The notes beneath the pieces were generated by a model. That model saw only the letters and a program-made list of their open reading frames with translations. It searched no databases and was not told where the DNA came from. The translations under genes and the position numbers were made by a program. A stretch of DNA of 37,315 nt from Bacteroidales bacterium UBA5833 (GTDB lineage: Bacteria; Bacteroidota; Bacteroidia; Bacteroidales; Lentimicrobiaceae): NCBI GenBank assembly GCA_002433025.1, contig DJGZ01000062.1:1-37315 (forward strand). The letters run 5' to 3'. This document shows, in pieces, positions 7,595 through 16,845 of the stretch (position 1 is its first letter; the number at the start of each line of letters is the position of its first letter).

Positions 7595-9649
7595 TTACTT
7601 CAGTTGCAGATGATATTTCACCCCGGCCAGCATCCAGCGGCCCGGCTGAAGCACATTGGCATGATCCATAACTTTGGTATTCAATATATTACTTACTTCT
7701 GCAAACACCTGAAACGCGCCAGGGTTCCAGAAAACCTTTACATTGGCCAGCAGCACAGGGTGATAAGGAATTTCTTCAGCAAATGCACCATCGACATAAG
7801 GCTGATAGCCACCTGAACGGTCCTGAAAAGACAGCTTCCAGTCGATGCCGCTCTTTGAAGTAATTGAGTGGCCAAGGCTCAGATCCACTTTGTGTTTGAG
7901 GTTATCCAGCGCATAAAGCGAGGTAAAACCCCTGCTGTGCTTATCTGCCTTTGTCCAGGAATAATGCAGGCCGATATACCTGAACACCCCGAGACTTTCC
8001 GGTTGCCGGAGGTCGAAATCCGCGCCGGCTTCAATCCCGGTAACATTTATCATGGTATGATTAAGGCTCTGCCAGATTTCGTTTCCGGCGGGCTTCACCC
8101 AGTCTATCATGTTTTTCCCCCATTGCCGGTAAACGGATATCTCAGCATTTACCGCAGCCTTATTCAACTTAAACCCCGATTCCAGCGCAAGCGCTTCTTC
8201 AGGTTTCAGATCAGGATTGCCGGCATTGGTCGGGCTGTTGTAGAACAAGTCGGTGAATGTGGGCAATCGGAGTGTCCTGTTTGCCGTGGCATACCATCGT
8301 ATTGATTTAAGCACCTGCCACCCGAGATCAATTCCCGGATAAATGCTGATGCCATTGGGCAACGAGGCATTCAGATGCATCAGCAACCCGGCGGAAACGG
8401 AGAAATTTGCAAGAAACACGGACTGCTCTGCCATCATACTGAGTGATTGCCGTTGATACGATCTGGTAAATTCCGCTCCCGGTTCACCCGGAACAGACCT
8501 TGGCACGGCCATCGGGTTCCCCAGTACATTACTGAAAATATGCTCAAAACGGTAGTCGGCACCCAGCGATAATCTGCCATAACCGGCTACATGCATCCAG
8601 TTCACGGCTGCTCCGGCAACATCAGTCATGTGATAATTGTGGCCGGTGTACCATTGCGGGGCGTTTTCACGGAAAAGTTCAAAACGGTCGTGGTGTCTTC
8701 TCCAGTAAACTGCCGGATTCAGGTTAATCCATCTGCCGGGCTTATATCTGACGGATACAAATCCGGCACGGGTTTCCTCAGCCTGGGCCGGAAACCTGGG
8801 CGAGTAAAAGCTGTTTGCCCCGAAGGCGCGCTGCGTATAACCGGCCTGCATATCAAAAGAACCCGGCCCGGAAGGGACAACAGCCCTGTAATACATGTTG
8901 AGGTTGCTGAAATCAGTATTTTCCTGATATCCGTCGCTCCTGTTCCAACCCAGTGAAATATGCTGATTGACTTTCCCCAATGCAGCGACTGCTGATACCG
9001 ATGATTGAAAAAGGCCGAACTCTCCGCCTGAGATCGTTGCGGTGATGCCATGTGTGGCCGGCGCTGCCGTGATGATGTTGATTGCCCCGTTAAACGCGTT
9101 CGGACCAAAAATCCGGGCCCCGGGCCCCTGAAGCACCTCTATACGTTCAACAGAAGATAAGTCAACCGGGAGATTCAGGTTGTGATGTCCCGTCTGGGGA
9201 TCGGTCAGGTTGATCCCGTTCAGTAAAATTAATGTCTGATCAAATGTTCCGCCTCTGATGCTGATGTCGGCCTGCATGCCGAAAGCTCCCCGCTGCCTGA
9301 TATCCACACCGCGCAGATTTTCAAGTAATCCGGCCAGACCGGCTGAGGAATGCTGCGCAATCTCCGCACGGGTGACCACCTGAACAACGCGCATCAGCTG
9401 CGACTGAACGACCGGAGAGCGCTGGGCGCTGACAACAACTTCTTCAAGTTCAATTTCACGGTCGGATGATGAGGATGGGATGGAATCGGGCTGCTCCTGG
9501 CTATAACCCGGCAGCACAAGTATGGAACACGACAGACAGAGCACACCGATACGGATGCTGCGTCCAAGGCTGCTGAATACCGCCCATGATCTGCGGCTCC
9601 AGCGCCGGAAGCTTATCACACCGGACACTCCGGACTGAAGGTTTTCCAT
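7595..9649 (-). CDS. TonB-dependent outer-membrane receptor (BtuB-like fold)
   Basis: The 684-residue protein has a TonB-box-like segment (ELEEVVVSAQRSP, about 68-80) and a plug domain (about 80-200) with the classic sequences RGGTFDQTLILLNGINL, SVERIEVLQGPGARIFGPNAF and NGAINIIT. A 22-strand-type barrel ends in W-M-L-A-G-V-K-Y-H-L-Q-L-K. It imports a ligand using TonB energy. The barrel resembles cobalamin/iron-complex receptors rather than SusC, but no cobalamin riboswitch precedes it, so the substrate is open. I chose the ATG at 9649 because a perfect -7 box lies just upstream and would fall over the alternative ATG at 9673. The leader is unusually long and arginine-rich (FRRWSRRSW near residue 14) before the hydrophobic core and GYSQ cleavage site at about 51. 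Confidence 0.9.
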   Translation of the reverse strand: MENLQSGVSGVISFRRWSRRSWAVFSSLGRSIRIGVLCLSCSILVLPGYSQEQPDSIPSSSSDREIELEEVVVSAQRSPVVQSQLMRVVQVVTRAEIAQHSSAGLAGLLENLRGVDIRQRGAFGMQADISIRGGTFDQTLILLNGINLTDPQTGHHNLNLPVDLSSVERIEVLQGPGARIFGPNAFNGAINIITAAPATHGITATISGGEFGLFQSSVSAVAALGKVNQHISLGWNRSDGYQENTDFSNLNMYYRAVVPSGPGSFDMQAGYTQRAFGANSFYSPRFPAQAEETRAGFVSVRYKPGRWINLNPAVYWRRHHDRFELFRENAPQWYTGHNYHMTDVAGAAVNWMHVAGYGRLSLGADYRFEHIFSNVLGNPMAVPRSVPGEPGAEFTRSYQRQSLSMMAEQSVFLANFSVSAGLLMHLNASLPNGISIYPGIDLGWQVLKSIRWYATANRTLRLPTFTDLFYNSPTNAGNPDLKPEEALALESGFKLNKAAVNAEISVYRQWGKNMIDWVKPAGNEIWQSLNHTMINVTGIEAGADFDLRQPESLGVFRYIGLHYSWTKADKHSRGFTSLYALDNLKHKVDLSLGHSITSKSGIDWKLSFQDRSGGYQPYVDGAFAEEIPYHPVLLANVKVFWNPGAFQVFAEVSNILNTKVMDHANVLQPGRWMLAGVKYHLQLK

Positions 9650-9670
9650 ATACTGTTTGTTATTGAGCGG

Positions 9671-9678
9671 CAAAGGTA
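9671..9678 (-). promoter_or_regulatory. -7 box for the TonB receptor gene
   Basis: The minus-strand reading is TACCTTTG, a perfect TAnnTTTG match. It lies 21 bp before the ATG at 9649 and supports that start over the one at 9673, which overlaps the box. Confidence 0.55.
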
Positions 9679-9824
9679 GCTATTTAAAGTCACATAGCCG
9701 GGTTGTCTTCATTCCGGTCAACTCAGATACCGGAGACTTTAAAGCCAATAATAACAAGCAGTTATGCCTGCAAACCAATATTTACCGGAAAAATCCTACT
9801 TTTACCTGATAATTGACAACATCG

Positions 9825-11231
9825 ATGAAAAAGCCATTCATACCGGTTTTCGCCATTTCACTGCTTCTGACAGGCATTGTCCGCAACCAGGCAACTTTTC
9901 TGGTGACCTCACTTCCGGCAAATACGCCGGCGCAGGACATTCTCTATATTTCAGGGGATTTTGCCGGGTGGAATCCCGGATCGCCGGCTTATGCCATGCA
10001 GGAAAATACAGACGGCAACTGGTATATTACCCTCAATGAACAGACGGAAGGGACAGAGATCAGGTTTAAATTTACCCGTGGCAGCTGGGCTACCGTTGAA
10101 AAAGGCCCGTCAGGGGAAGAGATTGCTGACCGCAGATTCACATTCGGTAATGGACAAACCGTTGAGGTTACCATACATAACTGGGCCGACGGCGGCAGCG
10201 GGAACAATTCCACTGCAGCCCCCAATGTGCAAATAATGGATGAGGATTTTTTTATTCCCCAACTCAACCGGTCACGGAGGATATGGATTTACCTGCCTCC
10301 TGATTACGATACCTCAGGCAGAAATTATCCGGTATTGTATATGCACGACGGACAAAACCTTTTTGATTCGAATACCTCATTTTCAGGTGAATGGCAGGTG
10401 GATGAAACGCTGAACGCTATGGCCGGAGAAGGGATAGAGGTGCCGGTAGTCGTTGGCATCGACAATGGCGGCATTTACCGCATCGCGGAATACACCCCCT
10501 GGTCCAATCAGCAATATGGGGGAGGAGATGGGGATGCGTATATCCGTTTTGTTGTTGAAATACTGAAACCTCATATTGATCAGAACTACCGTACACTCCC
10601 CGGAAGGGAGCATACCGGCATTATGGGAAGCTCACTGGGCGGACTGATTTCCCATTACGCTGCCCTAAGATATCAGCAGACTTTCAGCAAGGCAGGCATA
10701 TTTTCTCCCTCCTACTGGTTTTCCGACAGTGTGTGGTTATTCACCCACCACAGTCCGAAACAGGAAAACATGTTGTTTTACCAGCTTTGCGGTACTCTGG
10801 AAGGTGAAAACACGGTGGCACATATGCACAGAATGAGCGATTCGCTTAAATCTGTTGGCTTTAATCAGGAAGATATTTTCAATAAAGTTGTTGAAGGAGG
10901 GCAGCATAACGAAGCGCTCTGGCGCGACAATTTCAGGGAGGCCATTCTCTGGCTTTTCGGTAACGGCCCGGCTTCCATACCAGAACAAGTTACGGTCAGA
11001 AAGCTTATCCTTTCACCCAACCCCGCACAGGAATATTTCCGCATCATAAACCAGGAATCGTTGAATGCCGACAGCCTGACAATTACGGACATCAGCGGGC
11101 AGGCAGCAAAAGAACTGAAGTTTAAAACCAGGGGGCATTATGATATCCGCAGCCTGAAACCGGGGACCTACCTTATCAGATTGCAGTCGGACGGATATCT
11201 CTATGAGGGGAAACTGATCAGGGGGAAATGA
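9825..11231 (+). CDS. Secreted esterase with CBM20-like N-domain and T9SS tail
   Basis: The 468-residue product starts with a signal peptide (MKKPFIPVFAISLLLTGIVRNQA). Residues ~23-125 (TFLVTSLPANTPAQDILYIS, GDFAGWNPG) resemble a CBM20-type starch-binding fold. Residues ~147-380 are an esterase D/alpha-beta hydrolase domain (PF00756-like): IWIYLPPDYD, MHDGQNLFD, nucleophile Ser270 in GSSLGG and His361 in GGQHNEALW. Residues ~393-468 are a T9SS type A tail (LSPNPAQEYF, SLKPGTYLIRL). It is therefore probably a surface-displayed or released carbohydrate esterase or acyl hydrolase; the substrate is inference. The ATG at 9825 is preferred over a TTG 12 bp earlier. It heads a co-directional run with a porin and a second hydrolase, although the porin has its own -7 box. 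Confidence 0.9.
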   Translation: MKKPFIPVFAISLLLTGIVRNQATFLVTSLPANTPAQDILYISGDFAGWNPGSPAYAMQENTDGNWYITLNEQTEGTEIRFKFTRGSWATVEKGPSGEEIADRRFTFGNGQTVEVTIHNWADGGSGNNSTAAPNVQIMDEDFFIPQLNRSRRIWIYLPPDYDTSGRNYPVLYMHDGQNLFDSNTSFSGEWQVDETLNAMAGEGIEVPVVVGIDNGGIYRIAEYTPWSNQQYGGGDGDAYIRFVVEILKPHIDQNYRTLPGREHTGIMGSSLGGLISHYAALRYQQTFSKAGIFSPSYWFSDSVWLFTHHSPKQENMLFYQLCGTLEGENTVAHMHRMSDSLKSVGFNQEDIFNKVVEGGQHNEALWRDNFREAILWLFGNGPASIPEQVTVRKLILSPNPAQEYFRIINQESLNADSLTITDISGQAAKELKFKTRGHYDIRSLKPGTYLIRLQSDGYLYEGKLIRGK

Positions 11232-11282
11232 TCCGGGCCTCAATAAATTGGCCAAAGCAGCGTTAACAATGCCGGTTAATCC

Positions 11283-11290
11283 TATCTTTG
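11283..11290 (+). promoter_or_regulatory. -7 box for the porin gene
   Basis: TATCTTTG is a perfect TAnnTTTG match, 22 bp before the ATG at 11313. It indicates that the porin can be transcribed independently of the upstream esterase. Confidence 0.5.
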
Positions 11291-11312
11291 CAACTGTAAT
11301 ACCGCACGCTTC

Positions 11313-13289
11313 ATGCGCAGATTCACACTTATTCTGACCATTATTCTCTTAAGCATCCGGGGCATCCTGGCCCAGGATGCCTCTGCAGACAAGAAAGATC
11401 AGCAATCACCGGATACGGCGTCGGTTTTCTTTATTCATGTGGATCAGCGCTGGCCGGGGGGATCAGCATTAAGCCGCACAGCCGATACCCTGCTGAAAGG
11501 ATTTCAGTTTTACGATCCTGCAGCAGGGGCAGATCTGCTGAATGCCGTTAACGGGAACATCGGACTGGCTTACAAATCCTTGGTTTTTGATCACCACGGT
11601 AGCTCAGGTTTCAGGTTTTCACCTTACAACTTCGACGCCTACCTTCTGAAAAACAGCAATATCCGGTATTACCGGAGTTTTACGCCTTACTCCAACATTG
11701 CTTACTCATTCGGTAAAGGCAAAGAGCAGCTTTTCAGCCTTACCCACAGCCAGCACCTGGGCAGGGGATTGAGCCTGGGCATTGACCTTCGCATCATTAA
11801 TTCGGTCGGGCTTTATAACCGGCAAAAGTCAGACAATTCTTCTGTTGCCATACAAGGGCAGTTTGTTTCGGATAACGAACGCTATGCCGTGCTTGCCAAT
11901 TACCGGAACAACCGTTTTAAGTGGCGTGAAAACGGAGGCATTGTTTATGATACCGTTTTTACCACCAACTATGAGGCCGACCGCAAGCGCATTGCCACAT
12001 GGCTGGGCAATGCGGATAACCTTATTAAAGAAAGCGGGTTTCAGATAAATCAGTTTTATTACTTCGGACGCAACCCAAGGCTCATTGAAAATCCTGATAC
12101 GGTCAGCGATACATTGCTTAACATCAATAAAGCAGATACCGGTTCACAGATGCGGACAACACCGGCCGGCAAGTTGTTTTTCAACCCGGAGCGCACCAAT
12201 TTTTTCCGGCACACCTTCACATATACCCGCAACGCCCTGCTTTATACCGATGCCAATCCGCGGTCGGGTTTTTATCCTGATATATTTGCCGATTCTGTCA
12301 GCACCTTCGATTCGGTTTTTTTTCATGAGTTCACCAACGAGTTGATTTTCGAAGGTGGTGTGGGCAAAGCCAGGGGCAGCGGCAAGGCTGTATTGCTGAG
12401 GGCCGGTATTGAACACACCTTCAGTACCTATAAAAACGACACCATTATCCGGAGATTCAACCGTTTCACCCCTTTTGCCTATATTTCGGCCAATGCCTTC
12501 GGCATTGCAAAAGCCGAAGGTAGAATATGGTTCAGCAACGGAGCGCCTTTCAATGGCGACAAAGGGATTGCCGCCATGCTTACCCTCCCCGCTTTCGACA
12601 ATTCCACATCCTGGGGAAATCTTTACGCGTCTCTGGCACTGGATGCCCTTCAGCCCGACTATCTCTATCAGTTTCACACCTCCAATCACTTCCGCTGGGA
12701 AAACAGTTTCGGGCAACAGACCATCCTTGGCGGTAAAGTGATGTACAAGCGTAAATATTTACAGACCGGATTTAACATCTACAACTTGGATGGCTGGGTC
12801 TATTTTAACGAAAACGCCCATCCGGCCAGGGCCGACGGCTCCATCACGGTAAGCCAGCTTTACGGACTTGCCGATATCACCCTGGGCAGCATCGGATTAC
12901 AGGCATTCGCCATCTGGCAAAATGCTTCAAAGTCCGACATACTGCGATTGCCCGATCTTGCCGGCAGGGTAACAGCCACATACTCGGTTGCCTTGTTCAA
13001 AAGAGCGCTCTATCTGCAAACAGGGCTTTCGCTGATGTTTAACACGGCGTTCTATGCTGATGCCTATATGCCTGCGCTGAGGTCGTACTACCTTCAGAAC
13101 AGGGTGAAAACAGGGGACTATCCTTATGTGGACGGATTTGTCAACCTCAGGGTAAAACGGGCACGCCTGTTCCTGGTAATGAAGCACCTGAACAGCGGAC
13201 TATCAGGATATAACTATATTATGGTTCCCTCCTACCCCATGCCTGACCGCGGATTGCGTTTCGGAGTATCGTGGAACTTTTTTGACTAA
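11313..13289 (+). CDS. Putative porin (Porin_10 family)
   Basis: The 658-residue outer-membrane barrel has a signal peptide ending at about residue 20 (SIRGILAQ-D). The N-terminal region with YYRSFTPYSNIAYSFGKGKE, then FSLTHSQHLGRGLSLGIDLR and ERYAVLANYRNNRFKWRENGG, matches the Bacteroidota putative porin family (PF14121). It ends in strand GLRFGVSWNFFD, typical of a barrel terminus. The length is normal. Its role is presumably passive or facilitated diffusion across the outer membrane; the substrate is unknown. A hydrolase gene follows after 29 bp on the same strand and may be co-transcribed. Confidence 0.85.
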   Translation: MRRFTLILTIILLSIRGILAQDASADKKDQQSPDTASVFFIHVDQRWPGGSALSRTADTLLKGFQFYDPAAGADLLNAVNGNIGLAYKSLVFDHHGSSGFRFSPYNFDAYLLKNSNIRYYRSFTPYSNIAYSFGKGKEQLFSLTHSQHLGRGLSLGIDLRIINSVGLYNRQKSDNSSVAIQGQFVSDNERYAVLANYRNNRFKWRENGGIVYDTVFTTNYEADRKRIATWLGNADNLIKESGFQINQFYYFGRNPRLIENPDTVSDTLLNINKADTGSQMRTTPAGKLFFNPERTNFFRHTFTYTRNALLYTDANPRSGFYPDIFADSVSTFDSVFFHEFTNELIFEGGVGKARGSGKAVLLRAGIEHTFSTYKNDTIIRRFNRFTPFAYISANAFGIAKAEGRIWFSNGAPFNGDKGIAAMLTLPAFDNSTSWGNLYASLALDALQPDYLYQFHTSNHFRWENSFGQQTILGGKVMYKRKYLQTGFNIYNLDGWVYFNENAHPARADGSITVSQLYGLADITLGSIGLQAFAIWQNASKSDILRLPDLAGRVTATYSVALFKRALYLQTGLSLMFNTAFYADAYMPALRSYYLQNRVKTGDYPYVDGFVNLRVKRARLFLVMKHLNSGLSGYNYIMVPSYPMPDRGLRFGVSWNFFD

Positions 13290-13318
13290 ACAAGCATATC
13301 CATTCAAACGGATTCAGG

Positions 13319-14041
13319 ATGAAAAATTTTTCAGCTATTCTGTTATTGCTGCTCTTAACATGGATCGGCACTCAGGCTCAGGCAGTTCAGCATGAGGGAT
13401 CATTTACCGGAACTATGATGCGTCAGGTAACTTTGGATTACCTGCTTTACCTCCCTGATAATTATGATCCTGAAAAGGACAAGACCTGGCCTATGCTGGT
13501 ATTCCTGCATGGATCAGGTGAGCGCGGTAATGATCCTGAGAAAATCAAGGTTCACGGACCTCCAAAGCTGATAGAAGCAGGGCAGCACTTTCCGTTTATT
13601 GTGCTATCGCCCCAGTGCCCCGACAAGCGCGACTGGGATGCAGAAACCATTTTTGCATTGGTGAAAAGCATTGCCGGCCGATACAGGGTAGATGAACGCA
13701 GGGTTTATGTAACAGGGCTGAGTATGGGTGGCCGGGCAGCCTGGGACCTGGCAATGGCTTACCCAGACTATTTTGCAGCGATTGCCCCGGTATGCGGAAG
13801 GATCGACCGCAACTATCCGCGCAGGGCTGATGAATTGAAGTCGATGCCTGTATGGGCGTTTCACGGCGCCGCCGATGATGTGGTGCCGGTAACTGATGCG
13901 GCAAAAATGATCAGGCACCTTCAGGATGCAGGGGGCAATGCAAGGATTACAATATATCCCGGAGCCAACCACGACAGCTGGACGGAAACATACAACAATC
14001 CGGAACTTTATGAATGGTTGCTGAAGCAGCGCAGACCTTAA
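13319..14041 (+). CDS. Secreted alpha/beta hydrolase (dienelactone hydrolase/esterase-like)
   Basis: The 240-residue product has a signal peptide (MKNFSAILLLLLLTWIGTQAQA). The alpha/beta hydrolase core shows the oxyanion motif HGSGERG (64-70), nucleophile Ser135 in GLSMGG, Asp187 in GAADDVVP and His218 in PGANHDSW, so the catalytic triad is intact. The pattern fits the phospholipase/carboxylesterase-dienelactone hydrolase group often found with carbohydrate-active genes in Bacteroidota. The location is periplasmic or secreted, with no T9SS tail. It follows the porin gene by 29 bp and may form an operon with it. The substrate is not identifiable; PHB-depolymerase-like or peptidase activity are alternatives. 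Confidence 0.88.
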   Translation: MKNFSAILLLLLLTWIGTQAQAVQHEGSFTGTMMRQVTLDYLLYLPDNYDPEKDKTWPMLVFLHGSGERGNDPEKIKVHGPPKLIEAGQHFPFIVLSPQCPDKRDWDAETIFALVKSIAGRYRVDERRVYVTGLSMGGRAAWDLAMAYPDYFAAIAPVCGRIDRNYPRRADELKSMPVWAFHGAADDVVPVTDAAKMIRHLQDAGGNARITIYPGANHDSWTETYNNPELYEWLLKQRRP

Positions 14042-14116
14042 TTTGTTTGACACAAACAGGGCGGAACGTGCAGTTACAGCAGGTTACGCCTCTAATATTA
14101 TGCCGGCCGGTATAAA

Positions 14117-14611
14117 TCAGAAAGTATAACGGATCGAGAGTGCCACCCCGTCTCCCCACCAGTGCCGGTCTCCGATCAGGTTGAAGGCAGGCTTCCAGTC
14201 CAGACCAAAGTTGAAAGGAACCTCTTTAAGGGTGTATTCCAGTCCGGCGATAAAATCAATACCCACAATGCTGAAATGGCCATCGCGGCGATCTCTGTCG
14301 TACCAGTAGTAACGGTCGTTATGCCACACACCGATGTGTCCGCCAAGCCCGAGGAAATAGTCAAGCCCCGGGGCTCCTTGAATGGGCTTTTGCCACTCGT
14401 ATAAGCCTGTCAGGGCAAACCCTCCCCAGCGGAAGGCTGCAATACCCTCTATGGCGTTCGAACTACCTACAAAGTGCTTCACAGTGATTCCGTTGAAATA
14501 TCCCAGCCTGGCGCCCAAACCGGTCCGGTAATTTTGTGCCTGTATTGATAAAGTGGCTGTTATTATAAGCAACAAGGCAACAATAATGACTTTAGGTTTC
14601 ATAGTCTGCAT
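14117..14611 (-). CDS. Small outer-membrane beta-barrel protein, unknown function
   Basis: The 164-residue protein has a signal peptide (MKPKVIIVALLLIITATLSIQAQ) and then eight-strand-barrel-like sequence: TGLGARLGYFNGITVKHF, GGFALTGLYEWQK, FLGLGGHIGVW, FIAGLEYTLKE, and a terminal GVALSIRYTF ending in Phe. This fits a small OmpA/OmpW-type barrel. A Tyr/Asp/Arg-rich extracellular-loop-like stretch (DRYYWYDRDRRDG) is present. The start could be the ATG at 14611 or at 14602. It converges with the hydrolase gene at 14041. No specific function can be assigned. Confidence 0.75.
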   Translation of the reverse strand: MQTMKPKVIIVALLLIITATLSIQAQNYRTGLGARLGYFNGITVKHFVGSSNAIEGIAAFRWGGFALTGLYEWQKPIQGAPGLDYFLGLGGHIGVWHNDRYYWYDRDRRDGHFSIVGIDFIAGLEYTLKEVPFNFGLDWKPAFNLIGDRHWWGDGVALSIRYTF

Positions 14612-15006
14612 ATTAAATTTGGCAAATGTTATTTGTCTGACAATTCTGATACTAAATTCCGTGCCATTTTTAACAGTACCAATCGTGAATTATATAATAA
14701 AACTCAGCCTGAGCTTTCAGTTTACATAAAAATCCTCAAAGAAGCTAAAAAACAAAATCCATCATGATACAGTAGTACAATCAGTTACAAAATTGCCGGT
14801 CATCCTGGAAAGATTTATTCTAAACTGTTTAAAAAAAAGGTACCGGATTAAACAATGTTTTATCTTGCATGCATCATTAGGAGGAAGGAAGACTCAAGCA
14901 ATTTGTTGAAACAAGCAGGGTATTGATTTGCCGTCTTCAGACATCCAAGCAGAAAGAAGATAAATTATTATTGACATATATCATTGTATCACAACATCTT
15001 ACATGA
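14612..15006. other. Gene-free 395-bp intergenic region between divergent genes
   Basis: This AT-rich stretch separates a minus-strand gene from the lipoprotein/OMP pair and should hold promoters for both. I see only degenerate -7 candidates, such as TATCATTG at 14979-14986 about 20 bp before the ATG at 15007. GAAGAC (14887-14892) and GTCTTC (14933-14938) form a 6-bp inverted repeat with a 40-nt spacer that might fold a leader. No RNA gene or riboswitch was recognised. Confidence 0.4.
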
Positions 15007-16845
15007 ATGAATCAAAAATTCGCAACTACATTCCCCGGGAGCAGGGCTTTATTGCCATTTATGATCCTGATATTGTTACCGGTCATGAATTCATGCGAAT
15101 ATCCGCTGACTGACGATGAAATTACACAGATTGACCCTCCTGCTGCCAGCCATCCCTTGCAGATCGACCTTGAGGACTCAGGCGACACTTTGTTTATCTT
15201 CAACCGCTTAAGGCTCAACTACAGGCTGAGTGCATTCGGACTGAAGATACATGCCGGTGAGATGCTGCTTTCAGATGACCGTTGGGAGCTATATAACGAT
15301 GCGGGTGAGGTGGAAATTGACCCGTTTGAATACAATCCCGGCATTTATAAACTTACGGTCAATATGTTTACTTCAACCGGCACCGGTAGCCTTGCAGACC
15401 TTTCGGGTTACGAATATTATGCCGGAACCCGCGAATGGTTGACACTGATCGACACCAGGCCGGCCGGGTACCTTCAGATGACGGCAGATACTGATGAAAA
15501 CGGGTTTTTGCGCATCAGCTGGCAGCCTTCATCAAACCTTAACTCGAAGTCGCTCAGCTTAAACAGGAGTTTCAGTTATAACAACACCCAGAGATATTTC
15601 AATCCCAGGCTTCCCGGGCAGTTTATTGACAGCTGCTATACCTGCGGAGAAGTCAACTACTCGCTCTACCATACCGTTTATACTACATCCGCTTCACCAA
15701 GCTACACATCGCTTAAGGTTAAGCGTGAACCGCCTGTTCCGATGGCTTCGTTCACCAATCTGGACAGTTTAACATTTATCTGGAATAAAACCGGATACCC
15801 CACGCATTATACATTTACCAAAACAGATGTATATCCCAATCCGGTTTATCTTGAAAACTCGCCGGATACCAGCATTACCATCGACCAGCCCGGCTTTGGC
15901 AGCAGGGGCCAGTACAAACTTGACAGTAAACCGATGTATGCCGGCAAATGTAATGAGTCATACTATCCTTTCACTTATGTAAACTTCACACTCGGAGAAT
16001 ATGTTGCGCCCAACTGGCCTGAATATGCCTACAATCCTGCTGAGAAAGCATTTTACACCTCTGCATATGACGACATGAAGGCTTATGATATTTTCAGCCT
16101 GGATGCAACGGCAGCCTACCGTATCCCGAATGTTCTTTATGATGCAGTTTATGCCTGCCCGCCCAATTCAACCCGGGTCGGCGTTGCCACAAGACAGGCG
16201 ATCTACCTCTTCGAAGACCGGCAGCTGACCAATCCGACCATCATTCCATACGGAACCCCAACGGCCAATTCGGATCATTTTTGCTTAACGACAGCCAATA
16301 CGGCTGCATTGATCATAGGCGGGGATTACAATATCATTGATCTGAATACCGGAGAAATTACCGCGACCCTGGATATTGAAGATTATCCTTACTATAGCAA
16401 GTGGGCGTGCATTTCCACGGCTTCTGCCGGAGACCAGTGTGTAATAGTTACCCGAAACGGAATCTGGCTCTACAACATTGTAAACAACACCTTCGAAACC
16501 GCTTACCGCGATCAGCGTTCCTACAAGTCTGCCATGTTTGACGAACTGCATCCGGACCGGCTGTTTCTCACGCTCGAGGAATCTCCGGTGCTGGAGCTGA
16601 GAAATCCCCATGATTTCAGTCTGATCCGGTCCGTAAACTTACCCGGAAAATGCGTGTTGCGCAATATTGATCCGGAAAGCGGGTATCTGCTGCTGACCGA
16701 TTACACCCATCTGTATGTGATGGACATCAATACCTGGCAGATTGTGCTGAAAGTCCCCAGTACCGATTCAATGCCCAAAATATACAACAAACGCTTGTTT
16801 TCCCATTCGGGATATGTTTTTGATATAACGCCGTATCTGCCATGA
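15007..16845 (+). CDS. Unrecognised large lipoprotein with a beta-propeller-like C-terminal half
   Basis: The 612-residue product has a type II signal peptide with lipobox LPVMNSC (Cys30). The N-terminal half (about 45-330) looks like beta-sandwich or fibronectin-type modules, e.g. TLIDTRPAGYLQMTADTDEN. The C-terminal half (about 340-612) shows repeated short beta-strand groups such as AIYLFEDRQLTNP, NIIDLNTGEITATLDIE, GIWLYNIVNNTFETAY, LELRNPHDFSLIRSV and LYVMDINTWQIVLKV, which look like WD40/YVTN-type propeller blades. It is rich in tyrosine. The stop overlaps the start of the downstream OMP gene by 4 bp (16842-16845), so they are co-translated. The protein is probably tethered to the outer membrane and works with that barrel. 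I recognise no named family. Confidence 0.8.
   Translation: MNQKFATTFPGSRALLPFMILILLPVMNSCEYPLTDDEITQIDPPAASHPLQIDLEDSGDTLFIFNRLRLNYRLSAFGLKIHAGEMLLSDDRWELYNDAGEVEIDPFEYNPGIYKLTVNMFTSTGTGSLADLSGYEYYAGTREWLTLIDTRPAGYLQMTADTDENGFLRISWQPSSNLNSKSLSLNRSFSYNNTQRYFNPRLPGQFIDSCYTCGEVNYSLYHTVYTTSASPSYTSLKVKREPPVPMASFTNLDSLTFIWNKTGYPTHYTFTKTDVYPNPVYLENSPDTSITIDQPGFGSRGQYKLDSKPMYAGKCNESYYPFTYVNFTLGEYVAPNWPEYAYNPAEKAFYTSAYDDMKAYDIFSLDATAAYRIPNVLYDAVYACPPNSTRVGVATRQAIYLFEDRQLTNPTIIPYGTPTANSDHFCLTTANTAALIIGGDYNIIDLNTGEITATLDIEDYPYYSKWACISTASAGDQCVIVTRNGIWLYNIVNNTFETAYRDQRSYKSAMFDELHPDRLFLTLEESPVLELRNPHDFSLIRSVNLPGKCVLRNIDPESGYLLLTDYTHLYVMDINTWQIVLKVPSTDSMPKIYNKRLFSHSGYVFDITPYLP

Noticed and set aside
5597..9649. 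Polysaccharide utilisation locus around GH13 and the TonB receptor
   Set aside because: There is no SusD homologue, the receptor lacks SusC features, and each gene has its own -7 box.
9650..9824. Cobalamin riboswitch before the TonB receptor
   Set aside because: The leader is too short from the -7 box, and no B12-box-like sequence was seen.
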